Assembly: GCA_023413555.1 (NCBI GenBank)
Contig: JAEZPG010000013.1
Span: 1-43,439, forward strand
DNA length: 43,439 bases
Direction of reading: 5' to 3'
From: Bacillota bacterium
GTDB lineage: Bacteria; Bacillota; Clostridia; Lachnospirales; Lachnospiraceae
Of this stretch, positions 7,088-15,341 are shown piece by piece. Every line of letters begins with the position of its first letter. Position 1 is the first letter of the stretch. A program made the position numbers and the translations under genes. The notes under the pieces are model-generated. The model saw only the letters and a program-made list of their open reading frames with translations. It was not told where the DNA came from and did not search any database.

Positions 7088-8293
7088 ATGAATATACCAG
7101 ATTATTTTGACAGGGATAATTATCTACAAAACCCAATAATGCGGCGGTTTTTGAAAGAGAGAGAACTGGATTTTGTTGAAAACAGAGCTGACTACATAAA
7201 AGCATTGGAAGAGTATTCTAATGTGAATAAAGAGCAAGAAAATGAAGTTAAGGAATGGTTACTAAAGATTGTGAAAGAGGGTAGCAAAGAGTGTTGTTAT
7301 CGTAAAATAGTCGGAATATCGCATAGTCATAGAGATCCGACAATAGTTGATGCAATGATTAAAGGAAAATATCCTAGATGCCCGATGAAAAGCATATTAG
7401 AGTATCAGAATACTAAGTACAGAGAGCTTATCGAATACAAGATTTTACTAAATGATGATGGAGAAGTTTCTAAAATTGAATTCACGTTTTCAAAATTAAT
7501 GTTATATGGAGACGTTGGAAAACAAGGCGATGTTACTGTCTTTCCAACATTTGTAGATGTGTATTTGGCCTCAGGAATAATCGTTAGTCGAGCAAAAGCA
7601 AAATCAACAGTCTACAAATATGATGAAGCAAATACAATGTTATTTCCTGAATATCGGGTAAACACAATGGATTATGCTGTAGAATTGATAGATGAAATAG
7701 TGAGTATATTTGGATTCGAAATAGAGAAGAATAAGAAAGTCGTAAAAAAACAGAATTCTGAAATGCTGTATCGATTGTATCAAGAGTATTCATTTACACC
7801 AGGAGATATAGAAGAAAAAGTTGAACATATGGCCGATATAAATCGAGCTTATATCAACAGAATATTTGAAGATTTGCATTTGGATCCGAGAAATAAAGAG
7901 AAAGCTTTATTAGATATAAGAATTATTGTTGAAAAGTATATCTCTATTAATGGTAATAATGAGGATTTGTTTAAAAAAGATAGAAAAGCATATTTAATTA
8001 AAGTATCTGCTGATGATGAAACGGAACTTACCAAGATAGATACAACGTCAGATAAAACTGTTCCTCTACAGTGTACTGAAGCTTTTTTTGATAGTAAAAA
8101 ATCTGTTGTAAAAAGTAAAAAATGTAATAAACTAAGTCTTACTTTTAAGAGAGTTAATGATATGTATTTAAAAAGTAACCCATTGGTAGTTCAATTTGGA
8201 ACAAATAAGAATTATGGATATTTCAAAACTATCCAGTATGCTGAGGAGGCTGATATTCAACATGTTTTACAAGCAATTTTCACCCATTATTGA
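7088..8293 (+). CDS. Unknown 401-residue protein, first gene of cargo cassette
   Basis: ATG 7088 has a CAGGGGG ribosome site ending 7 bases upstream. The product is soluble, has no signal peptide or membrane segment, and matches no family I recognise. Its N-terminus is helical and charged. A middle part with alternating hydrophobic residues (about 115-180: YKILLNDDGEVSKIEFTFSK, VYLASGIIVSRAKAK) looks like a beta-rich domain. A helical part follows, and the C-terminal ~60 residues again look like strands. It overlaps the nuclease gene behind it by 32 bases, so the two are translationally coupled and probably work together. Position between the late regulator and terS, with its own promoter, marks it as phage cargo. 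Confidence 0.75.
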   Translation: MNIPDYFDRDNYLQNPIMRRFLKERELDFVENRADYIKALEEYSNVNKEQENEVKEWLLKIVKEGSKECCYRKIVGISHSHRDPTIVDAMIKGKYPRCPMKSILEYQNTKYRELIEYKILLNDDGEVSKIEFTFSKLMLYGDVGKQGDVTVFPTFVDVYLASGIIVSRAKAKSTVYKYDEANTMLFPEYRVNTMDYAVELIDEIVSIFGFEIEKNKKVVKKQNSEMLYRLYQEYSFTPGDIEEKVEHMADINRAYINRIFEDLHLDPRNKEKALLDIRIIVEKYISINGNNEDLFKKDRKAYLIKVSADDETELTKIDTTSDKTVPLQCTEAFFDSKKSVVKSKKCNKLSLTFKRVNDMYLKSNPLVVQFGTNKNYGYFKTIQYAEEADIQHVLQAIFTHY

Positions 8294-9323
8294 TTTATTT
8301 AACCCAGAATTTGTTGAGGAGTTTGATTACTGGCTTGCTACCTTACCCGCTGGTAGACAGAAGAATATTACAGCATCTGAGGTTTCTACTAGGTTGTCTG
8401 TATCATACGCACAAGCAGAGGCAATATTAGTATTTACGGAGAAACAAGGAATAATTGAGAGATATTACTTAGTAAAATGTCCAGATTGTTATTATAATTT
8501 GGACATAATAACAAAGGAAGAAATAGCGGATATATTAATAAATCGGCAATATTGTGATGAATGTGAAGAAGATAAAAATATTGCAATAGATGATATTTAT
8601 ATAGCGTATAAAGTAGTATTAAAACCAGATGTTACAGAAGCTGACATTGCGAGAGCGATAGAAGAAAGATTAAATCAGGGTGAGAGTACAGATATAAATT
8701 TTACACAAGCTGATTCACTCGCTAATGATAGAGCAACTTTATATGAATCCTTCTATAATCCAAGTGAATCAGCTTATGTACATTTTTCTGAATTAAGAGA
8801 AAAACTGGATTGGGATTATGGAAAAAACACTACAGATAAAGGAAATGCATTGGAGGAATTAGTATTAGCTATATTTAAATGTATTAAGTTGGTAAGGTGT
8901 ACAAATGAAATAAAGACACTTACAAATCAGTTTGATTGTACTATAATTAGTGGTTTCAATACTGGTTTCTTGTCAATCTTTACATACTTAGCCCCGTATT
9001 TTATTATCGAATGTAAGAATGAACCAGATAAAAAGCCAGATAATACATATTGTAACAAACTACTGAGTATTATGGACACTAACGAGGCACAATTTGGAAT
9101 TGTATTTGGAAGAAAGGATGCTACATCTACATGCTTTTCTATTTCAAGAGAGCACTACCTAAAACATTCAGAATCACGCAGACAGCAAATCATAATAACA
9201 TGTTCGGATAATGATCTAAGATATATAATAGATAGAAGAGTTAATTTACTAGAGTATATTGAATTTAAAGTATTTCAAGTTACGTCGGGTAGTCCGAATT
9301 CAAATTTTGATGTGTTTATATAG
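8262..9323 (+). CDS. PD-(D/E)XK nuclease with N-terminal winged-helix-like domain and zinc ribbon
   Basis: I choose ATG 8262, preceded by GAGGAGG at 8243-8249; an in-frame ATG at 8196 lies deeper in the previous gene without a ribosome site. The 353-residue protein has three parts. Residues 1-66 (ITASEVSTRLSVSYAQAEAI) look like a winged helix. Cys73, Cys76, Cys98 and Cys101 form a zinc ribbon. Residues 187-260 carry a nuclease signature: GNALEELV with Glu198/199, Asp225 in QFDCTI, and Glu250-Cys-Lys252 in YFIIECKNE. This D...ExK layout is that of Mrr-like restriction enzymes. It probably recognises and cuts nucleic acid. With gene 7088 it may exclude other phages; that is inference. Confidence 0.72.
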   Translation: MFYKQFSPIIDLFNPEFVEEFDYWLATLPAGRQKNITASEVSTRLSVSYAQAEAILVFTEKQGIIERYYLVKCPDCYYNLDIITKEEIADILINRQYCDECEEDKNIAIDDIYIAYKVVLKPDVTEADIARAIEERLNQGESTDINFTQADSLANDRATLYESFYNPSESAYVHFSELREKLDWDYGKNTTDKGNALEELVLAIFKCIKLVRCTNEIKTLTNQFDCTIISGFNTGFLSIFTYLAPYFIIECKNEPDKKPDNTYCNKLLSIMDTNEAQFGIVFGRKDATSTCFSISREHYLKHSESRRQQIIITCSDNDLRYIIDRRVNLLEYIEFKVFQVTSGSPNSNFDVFI

Positions 9324-9340
9324 GAATGGTAAATATTACT

Positions 9341-9375
9341 TTAATAAAGCACTCCTACTTTTGGTGCTTTATTAA
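9341..9375 (+). terminator. Terminator of the cargo cassette
   Basis: TTAATAAAGCAC (9341-9352) pairs perfectly over 12 bp with GTGCTTTATTAA (9364-9375). The sequence AATAAAGCACTCC and GGTGCTTT..TTAATACAA closely repeats the terminator at 9636-9664. Confidence 0.8.
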
Positions 9376-9388
9376 TACAAACCATATG

Positions 9389-9417
9389 TTGACTTCTGTA
9401 TTTTAATGGGATATAAT
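9389..9417 (+). promoter_or_regulatory. Consensus promoter of the 61-residue gene
   Basis: TTGACT (9389-9394), a 17-bp spacer and a perfect TATAAT (9412-9417), followed by GGGAGGT 6 bases before the ATG at 9444. It is among the best sigma-A-type promoters in the window. Confidence 0.8.
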
Positions 9418-9443
9418 GGAAGTAAAAAAGGGAGGTAATAATA

Positions 9444-9629
9444 ATGGGCAAAACTTTTATAAATGTAAGCGGAAAAGTGAATCAACTTGATATTTATGAT
9501 TATGTAGACGTTGATGAAGATATTGTAACCGGAGCAATAAGCGGTTATTACATCGTTAGTGATGACTACGGAAAAGAAGAAGTTGACAAAGAAACATACG
9601 AGGCAGCAAAAGAATATTTTGAAAGTTAG
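9444..9629 (+). CDS. Small acidic protein with its own promoter and terminator
   Basis: A 61-residue, strongly acidic protein (DYVDVDEDIVTG, VSDDYGKEEVDKE) with a GGGAGGT ribosome site 6 bases before the ATG. It is a single-gene transcription unit: a consensus promoter sits at 9389-9417 and a terminator at 9636-9664. No family is recognised. Its acidity is like that of DNA-mimic inhibitors or small regulators, but that is only a resemblance. Placement between a nuclease cassette and terS makes it a candidate moron gene or anti-restriction factor. Confidence 0.65.
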   Translation: MGKTFINVSGKVNQLDIYDYVDVDEDIVTGAISGYYIVSDDYGKEEVDKETYEAAKEYFES

Positions 9630-9635
9630 TTGTAT

Positions 9636-9664
9636 AAAGCACTCCACCTTGGGGTGCTTTTTTA
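9636..9664 (+). terminator. Terminator before terS
   Basis: AAAGCACTCC (9636-9645) pairs with GGGGTGCTTT (9651-9660) with one G-U pair and a 5-base loop, followed by TTTT. It is a near copy of the terminator at 9341-9375. Confidence 0.8.
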
Positions 9665-9688
9665 ATACAAGAAAGGATGTGAGCTTGA

Positions 9689-10204
9689 ATGGCAAAGTTA
9701 ACTGATAAGCAGAGAGTATTTGTAGAAGAGTATCTTACGGATTTAAATGCCACACAGGCAGCTATCCGAGCAGGGTATTCAGTAAAAACAGCGGAGCAGA
9801 TAGGATATCAGATGCTTCAGAAAACTTCAGTTTCAGAAGCAATTACAAGAGCAATGGCAGCTAGATCCAGAAGGACCGGAATAACAGCTGACCGGGTTCT
9901 GAACGAGCTGGCAAAGATAGGATTTGCAAATGCAGCTGATATAATTGATTTTGGAGAAGCAACTGTACAGTATAACGCTTGTAGAGATGATACAGCTTGC
10001 ATCCAGAGTATTAAGGTCAAGACGATCCCTACAGAGGATGGAGACATAACAGAACGAGAGGTTAAGCTGTATGACAAGAAGGCAGCGCTAGAGCTGATTG
10101 GAAGGCACCTAGGTATGTTTAAGGACAAGTTAGAAGTGTCTGGTATCGACCAGGCTAAGGATAAGTTAGATGGTGTAATACAGCAGATGCGTGGTGATGG
10201 GTAA
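9689..10204 (+). CDS. terS: Terminase small subunit
   Basis: A 171-residue protein with ribosome site AAAGGATG upstream of ATG 9689. The N-terminus (LTDKQRVFVEEYLTDLNATQ, AAIRAGYS) is the classic Terminase_2 DNA-binding helix-turn-helix, which binds the packaging site of the phage DNA. The end (KAALELIGRHLGMFKDKLEV) is the conserved tail of the family. Length is normal. The last base of its stop codon is the first base of the terL start (TAATG), so the two subunits are translationally coupled. Confidence 0.93.
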   Translation: MAKLTDKQRVFVEEYLTDLNATQAAIRAGYSVKTAEQIGYQMLQKTSVSEAITRAMAARSRRTGITADRVLNELAKIGFANAADIIDFGEATVQYNACRDDTACIQSIKVKTIPTEDGDITEREVKLYDKKAALELIGRHLGMFKDKLEVSGIDQAKDKLDGVIQQMRGDG

Positions 10205-11598
10205 TGAGCAAAGAGACATTGCTGCTATCAGAAAAGTATAAGGCTTTTATCAAGTACGATGATGCCTCTGTCGAGTTCCTGGAAGGTACCACAGCTGCAG
10301 GCAAGACTACAGTAGGAATATTTAAGTGGATGCTTAAGGTTGCGGAATCACCTAAGAAGTATCATATTATTGCTGCCAAGGATACTGGTACTGCAGAGAA
10401 GAATATCATAAACAAGGACCTTGGTATCATAGATGACTTTGGGATCCTGACTGAGTACAATGGTAATGGTACCAAAGAAGAGAAGATACCACATATCCTC
10501 TTCCATACGAACAACGGGGATAAAGTGGTTTATGTCATGGGTTATGGGGATAAAAAGAAGTGGCAGAAAGCCCTTGGTGGACAATATGGATGCCTTTACA
10601 TAGATGAGGTTAATACAGCGGACATTGACTTTGTAAGAGAAGCTGCAATGCGCTGTGATTACTTCATGGCTACACTTAATCCGGATGATCCTAGTCTTAC
10701 GGTCTACAAGGAGTACATTAACTGTAGTAGGCCATTGCCGGAATACAAAGATGATGCTCCTACAGAAATAAATAATATGTTATGTGAAGAACCAAAGCCT
10801 GGATGGGTGCATTGGTTCTTTTCTTTTGCTGATAATATTGCATTATCACAGGATAAGGTAAACCAGATTAAGCTTAATGTTCCAAAGGATACGAAGCTAT
10901 GGAAGAATAAGATCCTTGGTCTCAGAGGTAGGGCAACAGGATTGGTATTCAGTAACTTTGAACGTAAGCGCCATGTTAGATCTAAGGAATGGGCGAAGCA
11001 GTTCATTCAAAAGGATCGGCATCAAGAAGAGTACTTTACAATCTTTACATCTGGTCTTGATACAGCTTATTCTCAGAAATCACCCGATACCATTGCAATG
11101 AGTTTCTCAGCCATAACCAATAAAGGACGATATGTACTTCTGGATGAAAAGGTATACAACAATGCTAATTTAGAGAACCCGATAGCTCCAAGTGATACAG
11201 TAGTAAATTATATAGCATTCTTGGAGCGTAACCGTAAGGAGTGGGGCTTTGCTAAAAATACATTTATAGATTCTGCAGATCAGGCAACCATTACAGAGTT
11301 CACAAAGTATAAAAGAGCTCATAATGATTGCCTTTACATGTTCAACCCAGCATACAAGAAGGTTGAGATTATTGACCGTATTAACCTACAGCTTGGATGG
11401 ATGTTGTGGGATGATGAGCAAGGCAGAGATCCTACTTATTATGTGCTGGAGCATTGTAAGAGCTATATTACAGAATTAGAATCCTACAGCTGGATGGAAG
11501 ATAAAGATAATAAGCCAGAGGATGGACATGATCATATGATTAATAGTACTCAGTATGGTTGGATACCGTACCGGGACAAGATAGGAGTGAGAAGGTGA
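10204..11598 (+). CDS. terL: Terminase large subunit (PBSX family)
   Basis: A 464-residue DNA-packaging motor. The ATPase domain has Walker A GTTAAGKT at residues 28-35 and Walker B CLYIDE at 130-135. The C-terminal RNase H-like nuclease shows its acidic residues in SGLDTAYS (Asp286), FIDSAD (Asp356 and Asp359) and DGHDHMIN (Asp440, Asp443). These domains pump DNA into the procapsid and cut the concatemer. Length is usual for the PBSX terminase family. It follows terS with an overlapping start, and its end overlaps the upstream part of the portal frame. Confidence 0.95.
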   Translation: MSKETLLLSEKYKAFIKYDDASVEFLEGTTAAGKTTVGIFKWMLKVAESPKKYHIIAAKDTGTAEKNIINKDLGIIDDFGILTEYNGNGTKEEKIPHILFHTNNGDKVVYVMGYGDKKKWQKALGGQYGCLYIDEVNTADIDFVREAAMRCDYFMATLNPDDPSLTVYKEYINCSRPLPEYKDDAPTEINNMLCEEPKPGWVHWFFSFADNIALSQDKVNQIKLNVPKDTKLWKNKILGLRGRATGLVFSNFERKRHVRSKEWAKQFIQKDRHQEEYFTIFTSGLDTAYSQKSPDTIAMSFSAITNKGRYVLLDEKVYNNANLENPIAPSDTVVNYIAFLERNRKEWGFAKNTFIDSADQATITEFTKYKRAHNDCLYMFNPAYKKVEIIDRINLQLGWMLWDDEQGRDPTYYVLEHCKSYITELESYSWMEDKDNKPEDGHDHMINSTQYGWIPYRDKIGVRR

Positions 11599-11603
11599 GT
11601 TTG

Positions 11604-13112
11604 ATGGACAAAATAAGAACCGGAATTAAGACATGGCTTAGAATACAGCCTGCTCAGGCTAACAGCATTCAGATTCAAGAGACCTTGGATTATGAGGGCA
11701 ATGCAATCAAGAATCGTATCTGGTATAGAGGAGATAGTGAAGAAATATCTCAAATGTACAAACAGTTACCTGGTGATAGTACAAGGTTCTGGAAAGCAGT
11801 ACCAACTAGGGGAATGGAGATTCGTAAGATTCATGTGGGACTTCCTGGTATTATCGTTGATACATTAGCTAATATAGTTGTAGCTGACATGAACGATATT
11901 AAGCTTGATTCTAAACAGGAAGAATGGGAGGCTATTGCAAACGACAATAAGTTTGAAGAGCTTGTTGCTAAGGCAGTAGCAGAAACACTTTACATTGGTG
12001 ATGGAGCTTTTAAGATCTCATTTGATACAGTGCTTTCACAGTATCCTATCTTAGAGTTTTACCCTGGTGATAGGATTGATATTATCTTTGACCGAGGCCG
12101 TGTTAAGGAAATTATATTTAAGACTATCTATAAGCACAAAGACCAGGAATACATTCTACTTGAAACATATGGAAAAGGGTATGTGAATTACACTCTTACT
12201 AAAGGTGGTAGGGAATGTGATATCAAATCTATACCAGAGACCGAGAAATTGGTTAATGTAATGTGGCAGAATGACTTTATGATGGCATTACCTATTAAAT
12301 TCTTTGATTCTTCCAAGTGGCAAGGCAGAGGCAAGTCAATCTATGATGGAAAATGTGATGCTTTTGACAGCCTAGATGAAGCATGGAGCCAATGGATGGA
12401 TGCTCTTAGAGCCAACAGGACGAAGGAGTACATTCCTGAGAATATGATACCAAGGAATCCGGACAACGGGGAACCACTTCAACCTAATGCATTTGATAAC
12501 CGGTACATAAAGACTGATGCTCCAATGCAAGAAGGTGCAAAGCATGAGATAAGTTTACAGCAAGGCAACATCCCTCATGAATCCTACTTAAGTACCTATG
12601 TAACAGCATTAGATCTCTGCCTACAGGGGTTAATTAGTCCTTCTACCATTGGTATTGATGTGAAGAAATTAGATAATGCAGAGGCCCAGAGGGAGAAAGA
12701 GAAAGCTACTCTTTATACACGCAATAAGATTGTAGGTGTGTTGCAGGATATTCTTCCAGTGTTTATAAATAATGTGATGAAATCCTATGCAACGTATAAC
12801 AAGCAGCCTATTCAGGATATTGAGATAGAAGTACCATTTGGTGAGTATGCCAATCCTTCCTTTGAATCCCAGGTAGAAACAGTAAGCAAGGCCAAGACTG
12901 GTGGTATCATGAGTTTGGAAGCAGCTGTGGATGAACTTTACGGAGATAGTAAGGATGAAACATGGAAGAAAGAAGAGGTTGCAAGGCTGAAAGAAGAACA
13001 AGGCATTGCAACTATGGAAGAGCCGACTATCACAACAGAAGCTGGAGAGTTTAAAGCAAACTTAGAGGAACAGCAACAAGAAGAGACAGTAGGTGGTACA
13101 GTTGTTCAATGA
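11604..13112 (+). CDS. Phage portal protein (SPP1 gp6-like)
   Basis: I choose ATG 11604, six bases after AAGGTG; an in-frame ATG at 11559 lies within terL and lacks a ribosome site. The 503-residue product has features of SPP1-type portals: VPTRGMEIRKIHVGLPGIIV near the N-terminus, a central part with SKWQGRGKSIYD, and DAQREKEK-like sequence (NAEAQREKEKATLYTRNK) near the C-terminus, followed by a Gln/Glu-rich tail. The portal forms the dodecameric ring through which terminase feeds DNA and onto which connectors assemble. The end overlaps the next gene by 20 bases. Confidence 0.92.
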   Translation: MDKIRTGIKTWLRIQPAQANSIQIQETLDYEGNAIKNRIWYRGDSEEISQMYKQLPGDSTRFWKAVPTRGMEIRKIHVGLPGIIVDTLANIVVADMNDIKLDSKQEEWEAIANDNKFEELVAKAVAETLYIGDGAFKISFDTVLSQYPILEFYPGDRIDIIFDRGRVKEIIFKTIYKHKDQEYILLETYGKGYVNYTLTKGGRECDIKSIPETEKLVNVMWQNDFMMALPIKFFDSSKWQGRGKSIYDGKCDAFDSLDEAWSQWMDALRANRTKEYIPENMIPRNPDNGEPLQPNAFDNRYIKTDAPMQEGAKHEISLQQGNIPHESYLSTYVTALDLCLQGLISPSTIGIDVKKLDNAEAQREKEKATLYTRNKIVGVLQDILPVFINNVMKSYATYNKQPIQDIEIEVPFGEYANPSFESQVETVSKAKTGGIMSLEAAVDELYGDSKDETWKKEEVARLKEEQGIATMEEPTITTEAGEFKANLEEQQQEETVGGTVVQ

Positions 13113-14670
13113 TGAGTATGATATCGAGAAAGCTTTTAAGTCTATAGAAGATGAACTAATGGCTTCCATGATGCGTAATATGGGCAGACATCAAGTCGAG
13201 GAGCTAGCTGAAGGATACAATTGGGATATGTGGCAGGTAAGGCAGTTAGAGGCATTGGAGAAGTATAAGAAAAGAAACAAGAAGAAGTTCCAGTCTACTT
13301 TTAGTGATATTAACAGCTCCATTGATTCCATGATTAAAGCAGCACACGCAGCTGGTAGCATGAATGAGGAAATAAGAATACTGAATGCTATCAAAAAAGG
13401 TGCCAATCTTAAAAGGGTGCCTAAAGGTGTTTCCGGGGAATTCTTCAAGTTGAACACTCGTAAGTTGGATGCTCTTGCTAATGCCACTAAGAAAGACTTT
13501 ATTAAGGCCGAACAGGCAATGCTTAGACAGGCAAATGATCAGTATCGCAAGATAATCTATAACGCCCAGGTATATGCCAACACAGGAGCAGGAACTTATG
13601 AACAAGCAGTAGATATGGCCACTAAGGACTTCCTAAGCCGAGGAATAACCTGTATAGAATATGCCAATGGAACATTACATAATATGCAGTTCTATTCCAA
13701 AATGGCCATAAGAACAGCTAATAAGCGCGCATACCTTACTGGTGAAGGTGAGAAGAGACAGGAATGGGGTGAATACCTTGTAAGAATCAATAAACGAGGT
13801 AATGCCTGTCCTAAATGCTTACCTTTTGTTGGAAAGGTCCTGATAGATGATGTGTGGTCTGGTGGTAGTGCTGAGGATGGAGATTACCCATTAATGAGTA
13901 GAGCCATACAATTAGGATTATATCACCCAAATTGCAAAGATGTTCACTCCACATACTTTGAGGGAATCTCTGAGGAACCGGAGCCTTATACTGCTAAGGA
14001 GCTGCAGAAGATACAGGGTAATTATAAAGCTGATCAGGAACAACAATATGCCAAGAGACAAGCTGAGAAGTATGGACGGTTAGAACAATACTCCTTAGAT
14101 CCAAACAACAAGAGAGTGTATGGTGCCAGAAAAGAAGAGTGGAGCAAGAAGTTTGTTGCAAAATTTGGAAATGATGATATAATAAAGACAGATAGACTGT
14201 TTGAGAACAGAAAAATGGCAAACGGTAATAGAGTTAGCCCACAACATATCTTATCAAAAACAGAGATTGACTCTATTACAGAAGATGCAAAAGATATAGG
14301 CATTCCAACTTACATATTAAATTTTAATATAGGATCACAGACAGGTTATAGTGATTTGTCAAATGTGATTCATATTAGAGGAGATGTGTTGCCGGATGTA
14401 TCATCTGTTGTAAATAGAGATTTATTGTCACAGAAGGCTGTGCTGGCTCATGAGTATTATGGACACTACCTAAGTAACCCATCTAAATTTAGAATAGGTG
14501 ATTGGCGAGATGAGTTTCAGGCTAGCTATAAAGCAGCTATCAATACTCCAAATTTATCAGATGCTGAAAGGCGAATGCTTATGTTAGATGCATATGATAG
14601 GGCCAAAGAAGCTGGGGTTGTGGCAAAATATAATAAGAAAGCGAGGATGATTATATATGGATATGAATAA
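13093..14670 (+). CDS. MuF-type minor head protein with C-terminal HExxxH (zincin-like) domain
   Basis: A 525-residue protein. Residues 1-300 are the minor head (Phage_min_cap2/MuF) part: long helices, FYSKMAIRTANKRAYL, and the conserved NACPKCLPFVGKV and YHPNCKDVHSTY, which bind metal or stabilise the head-proximal fold. A charged linker (about 300-355) leads to a C-terminal domain not needed for head assembly. There AHEYYGHYLS puts His453, Glu454 and His458 in an HExxxH arrangement, with Glu474 (WRDEFQASY) as possible third ligand. MuF proteins of temperate Firmicutes phages are known to carry such exchangeable toxin-like domains. A peptidase or other toxin role is inferred. The small gene behind it overlaps its end. 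Confidence 0.85.
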   Translation: MVQLFNDEYDIEKAFKSIEDELMASMMRNMGRHQVEELAEGYNWDMWQVRQLEALEKYKKRNKKKFQSTFSDINSSIDSMIKAAHAAGSMNEEIRILNAIKKGANLKRVPKGVSGEFFKLNTRKLDALANATKKDFIKAEQAMLRQANDQYRKIIYNAQVYANTGAGTYEQAVDMATKDFLSRGITCIEYANGTLHNMQFYSKMAIRTANKRAYLTGEGEKRQEWGEYLVRINKRGNACPKCLPFVGKVLIDDVWSGGSAEDGDYPLMSRAIQLGLYHPNCKDVHSTYFEGISEEPEPYTAKELQKIQGNYKADQEQQYAKRQAEKYGRLEQYSLDPNNKRVYGARKEEWSKKFVAKFGNDDIIKTDRLFENRKMANGNRVSPQHILSKTEIDSITEDAKDIGIPTYILNFNIGSQTGYSDLSNVIHIRGDVLPDVSSVVNRDLLSQKAVLAHEYYGHYLSNPSKFRIGDWRDEFQASYKAAINTPNLSDAERRMLMLDAYDRAKEAGVVAKYNKKARMIIYGYE

Positions 14671-14830
14671 TGATGAAAGAAAAGCTTTACAAGAAAAATT
14701 AGATAATCCAAGTAAAACTGTTAAATGTCCTCGTTGTGGAAATGAGATTATTTACGAAAAGAGAGGAAACTCCATAGCTGTTGAGTGTAAGACTAGTAAA
14801 TGTATAGCTGGAGGAATCAGAGGATTATAA
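14657..14830 (+). CDS. Small four-Cys zinc-ribbon protein behind the MuF gene
   Basis: A 57-residue frame from ATG 14657, with a second ATG at 14663, ending at TAA 14828-14830. It overlaps the last 14 bases of the MuF gene in another frame. Residues include VKCPRCGNEIIYEKRGNS and ECKTSKCIAGGIRGL, so two CxxC-type pairs form a complete zinc ribbon. Small ribbons of this kind often follow head genes in clostridial phages. It could be a structural accessory or, by position, an immunity protein for the MuF C-terminal domain. The second idea is only suggested by coupling. Confidence 0.7.
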   Translation: MDMNNDERKALQEKLDNPSKTVKCPRCGNEIIYEKRGNSIAVECKTSKCIAGGIRGL

Positions 14831-14866
14831 TACCACCAATCAGTAAAATGGTTAGGTGGTATTTTA
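14830..14866 (+). terminator. Terminator after the MuF unit
   Basis: ATACCACC (14830-14837) pairs with GGTGGTAT (14855-14862), followed by TTTAAT. Confidence 0.65.
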
Positions 14867-14909
14867 ATATTCAAATAAAGGACCTAGAAGGTCAAAATAG
14901 AAGACATAT

Positions 14910-14934
14910 GCGCTTACTTAGGTAGGCGCTTTTT
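14910..14934 (+). terminator. Second terminator-like hairpin before the Tad2-like gene
   Basis: GCGCTTAC (14910-14917) pairs with GTAGGCGC (14922-14929), with one G-U pair, followed by TTTTT. Two terminators in 100 bases insulate the following small gene from the head operon. Confidence 0.7.
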
Positions 14935-14964
14935 GTATGCTTAAAATTAAGGAGGATATGAGTT

Positions 14965-15219
14965 ATGAATTTTGGAGAAGCATTAGAAGCATTGAAACAA
15001 GGAAAGAAGGTAGCTCGTAAGGGTTGGAATGGAAAGAAACAGTATATTGAACTTGCAACTGCAATTAGCTATGTAAGCGCAGATGGAGAATCAGTGAATT
15101 GTAACCATGATGCAATTGGAAACAAGGCAATTGCTTTTATTGGAACGTCTGGTGTGCAGATGGGCTGGCTTGCTTCACAAGCTGATATGCTCGCTGATGA
15201 TTGGGTATTTGTAGAGTAG
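14965..15219 (+). CDS. DUF2829 protein, Tad2-like (Thoeris anti-defence family)
   Basis: An 84-residue protein, ATG 14965 with AAGGAGG upstream. The opening MNFGEALEALKQGKKVARKG and WNG, the middle GVQMGWLASQADMLADDW and the closing VFVE are the DUF2829 signature. Members of this family were shown to act as Tad2, which binds and sequesters the cyclic ADP-ribose-type signal made by Thoeris defence and so blocks it. Length is typical. It is flanked by terminators on both sides, in the middle of the head genes, as expected for a separately expressed anti-defence gene. DUF2829 is broad, and not every member need have this activity. Confidence 0.82.
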   Translation: MNFGEALEALKQGKKVARKGWNGKKQYIELATAISYVSADGESVNCNHDAIGNKAIAFIGTSGVQMGWLASQADMLADDWVFVE

Positions 15220-15247
15220 AAAGGCGGTGATACTTTTATCTCGCTAT

Positions 15248-15270
15248 AGACGAGCGTTAACGTCTTTTTA
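15248..15270 (+). terminator. Weak terminator-like hairpin before scaffold gene
   Basis: AGACG (15248-15252) pairs with CGTCT (15261-15265), followed by TTTTA. An alternative stem CGCT/AGCG overlaps it. Confidence 0.4.
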
Positions 15271-15341
15271 TATGTCCAAAACTTCATGACTATAAACTGT
15301 AGGATAGTTGACGAACTTAAACGGAAAGGAGTGCTTAATAT

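Noticed and set aside
7088..9323. Cargo cassette as a classical restriction-modification system
   Set aside because: No methyltransferase motif is visible in the first gene or next to the pair, so a standard type II system is not supported.
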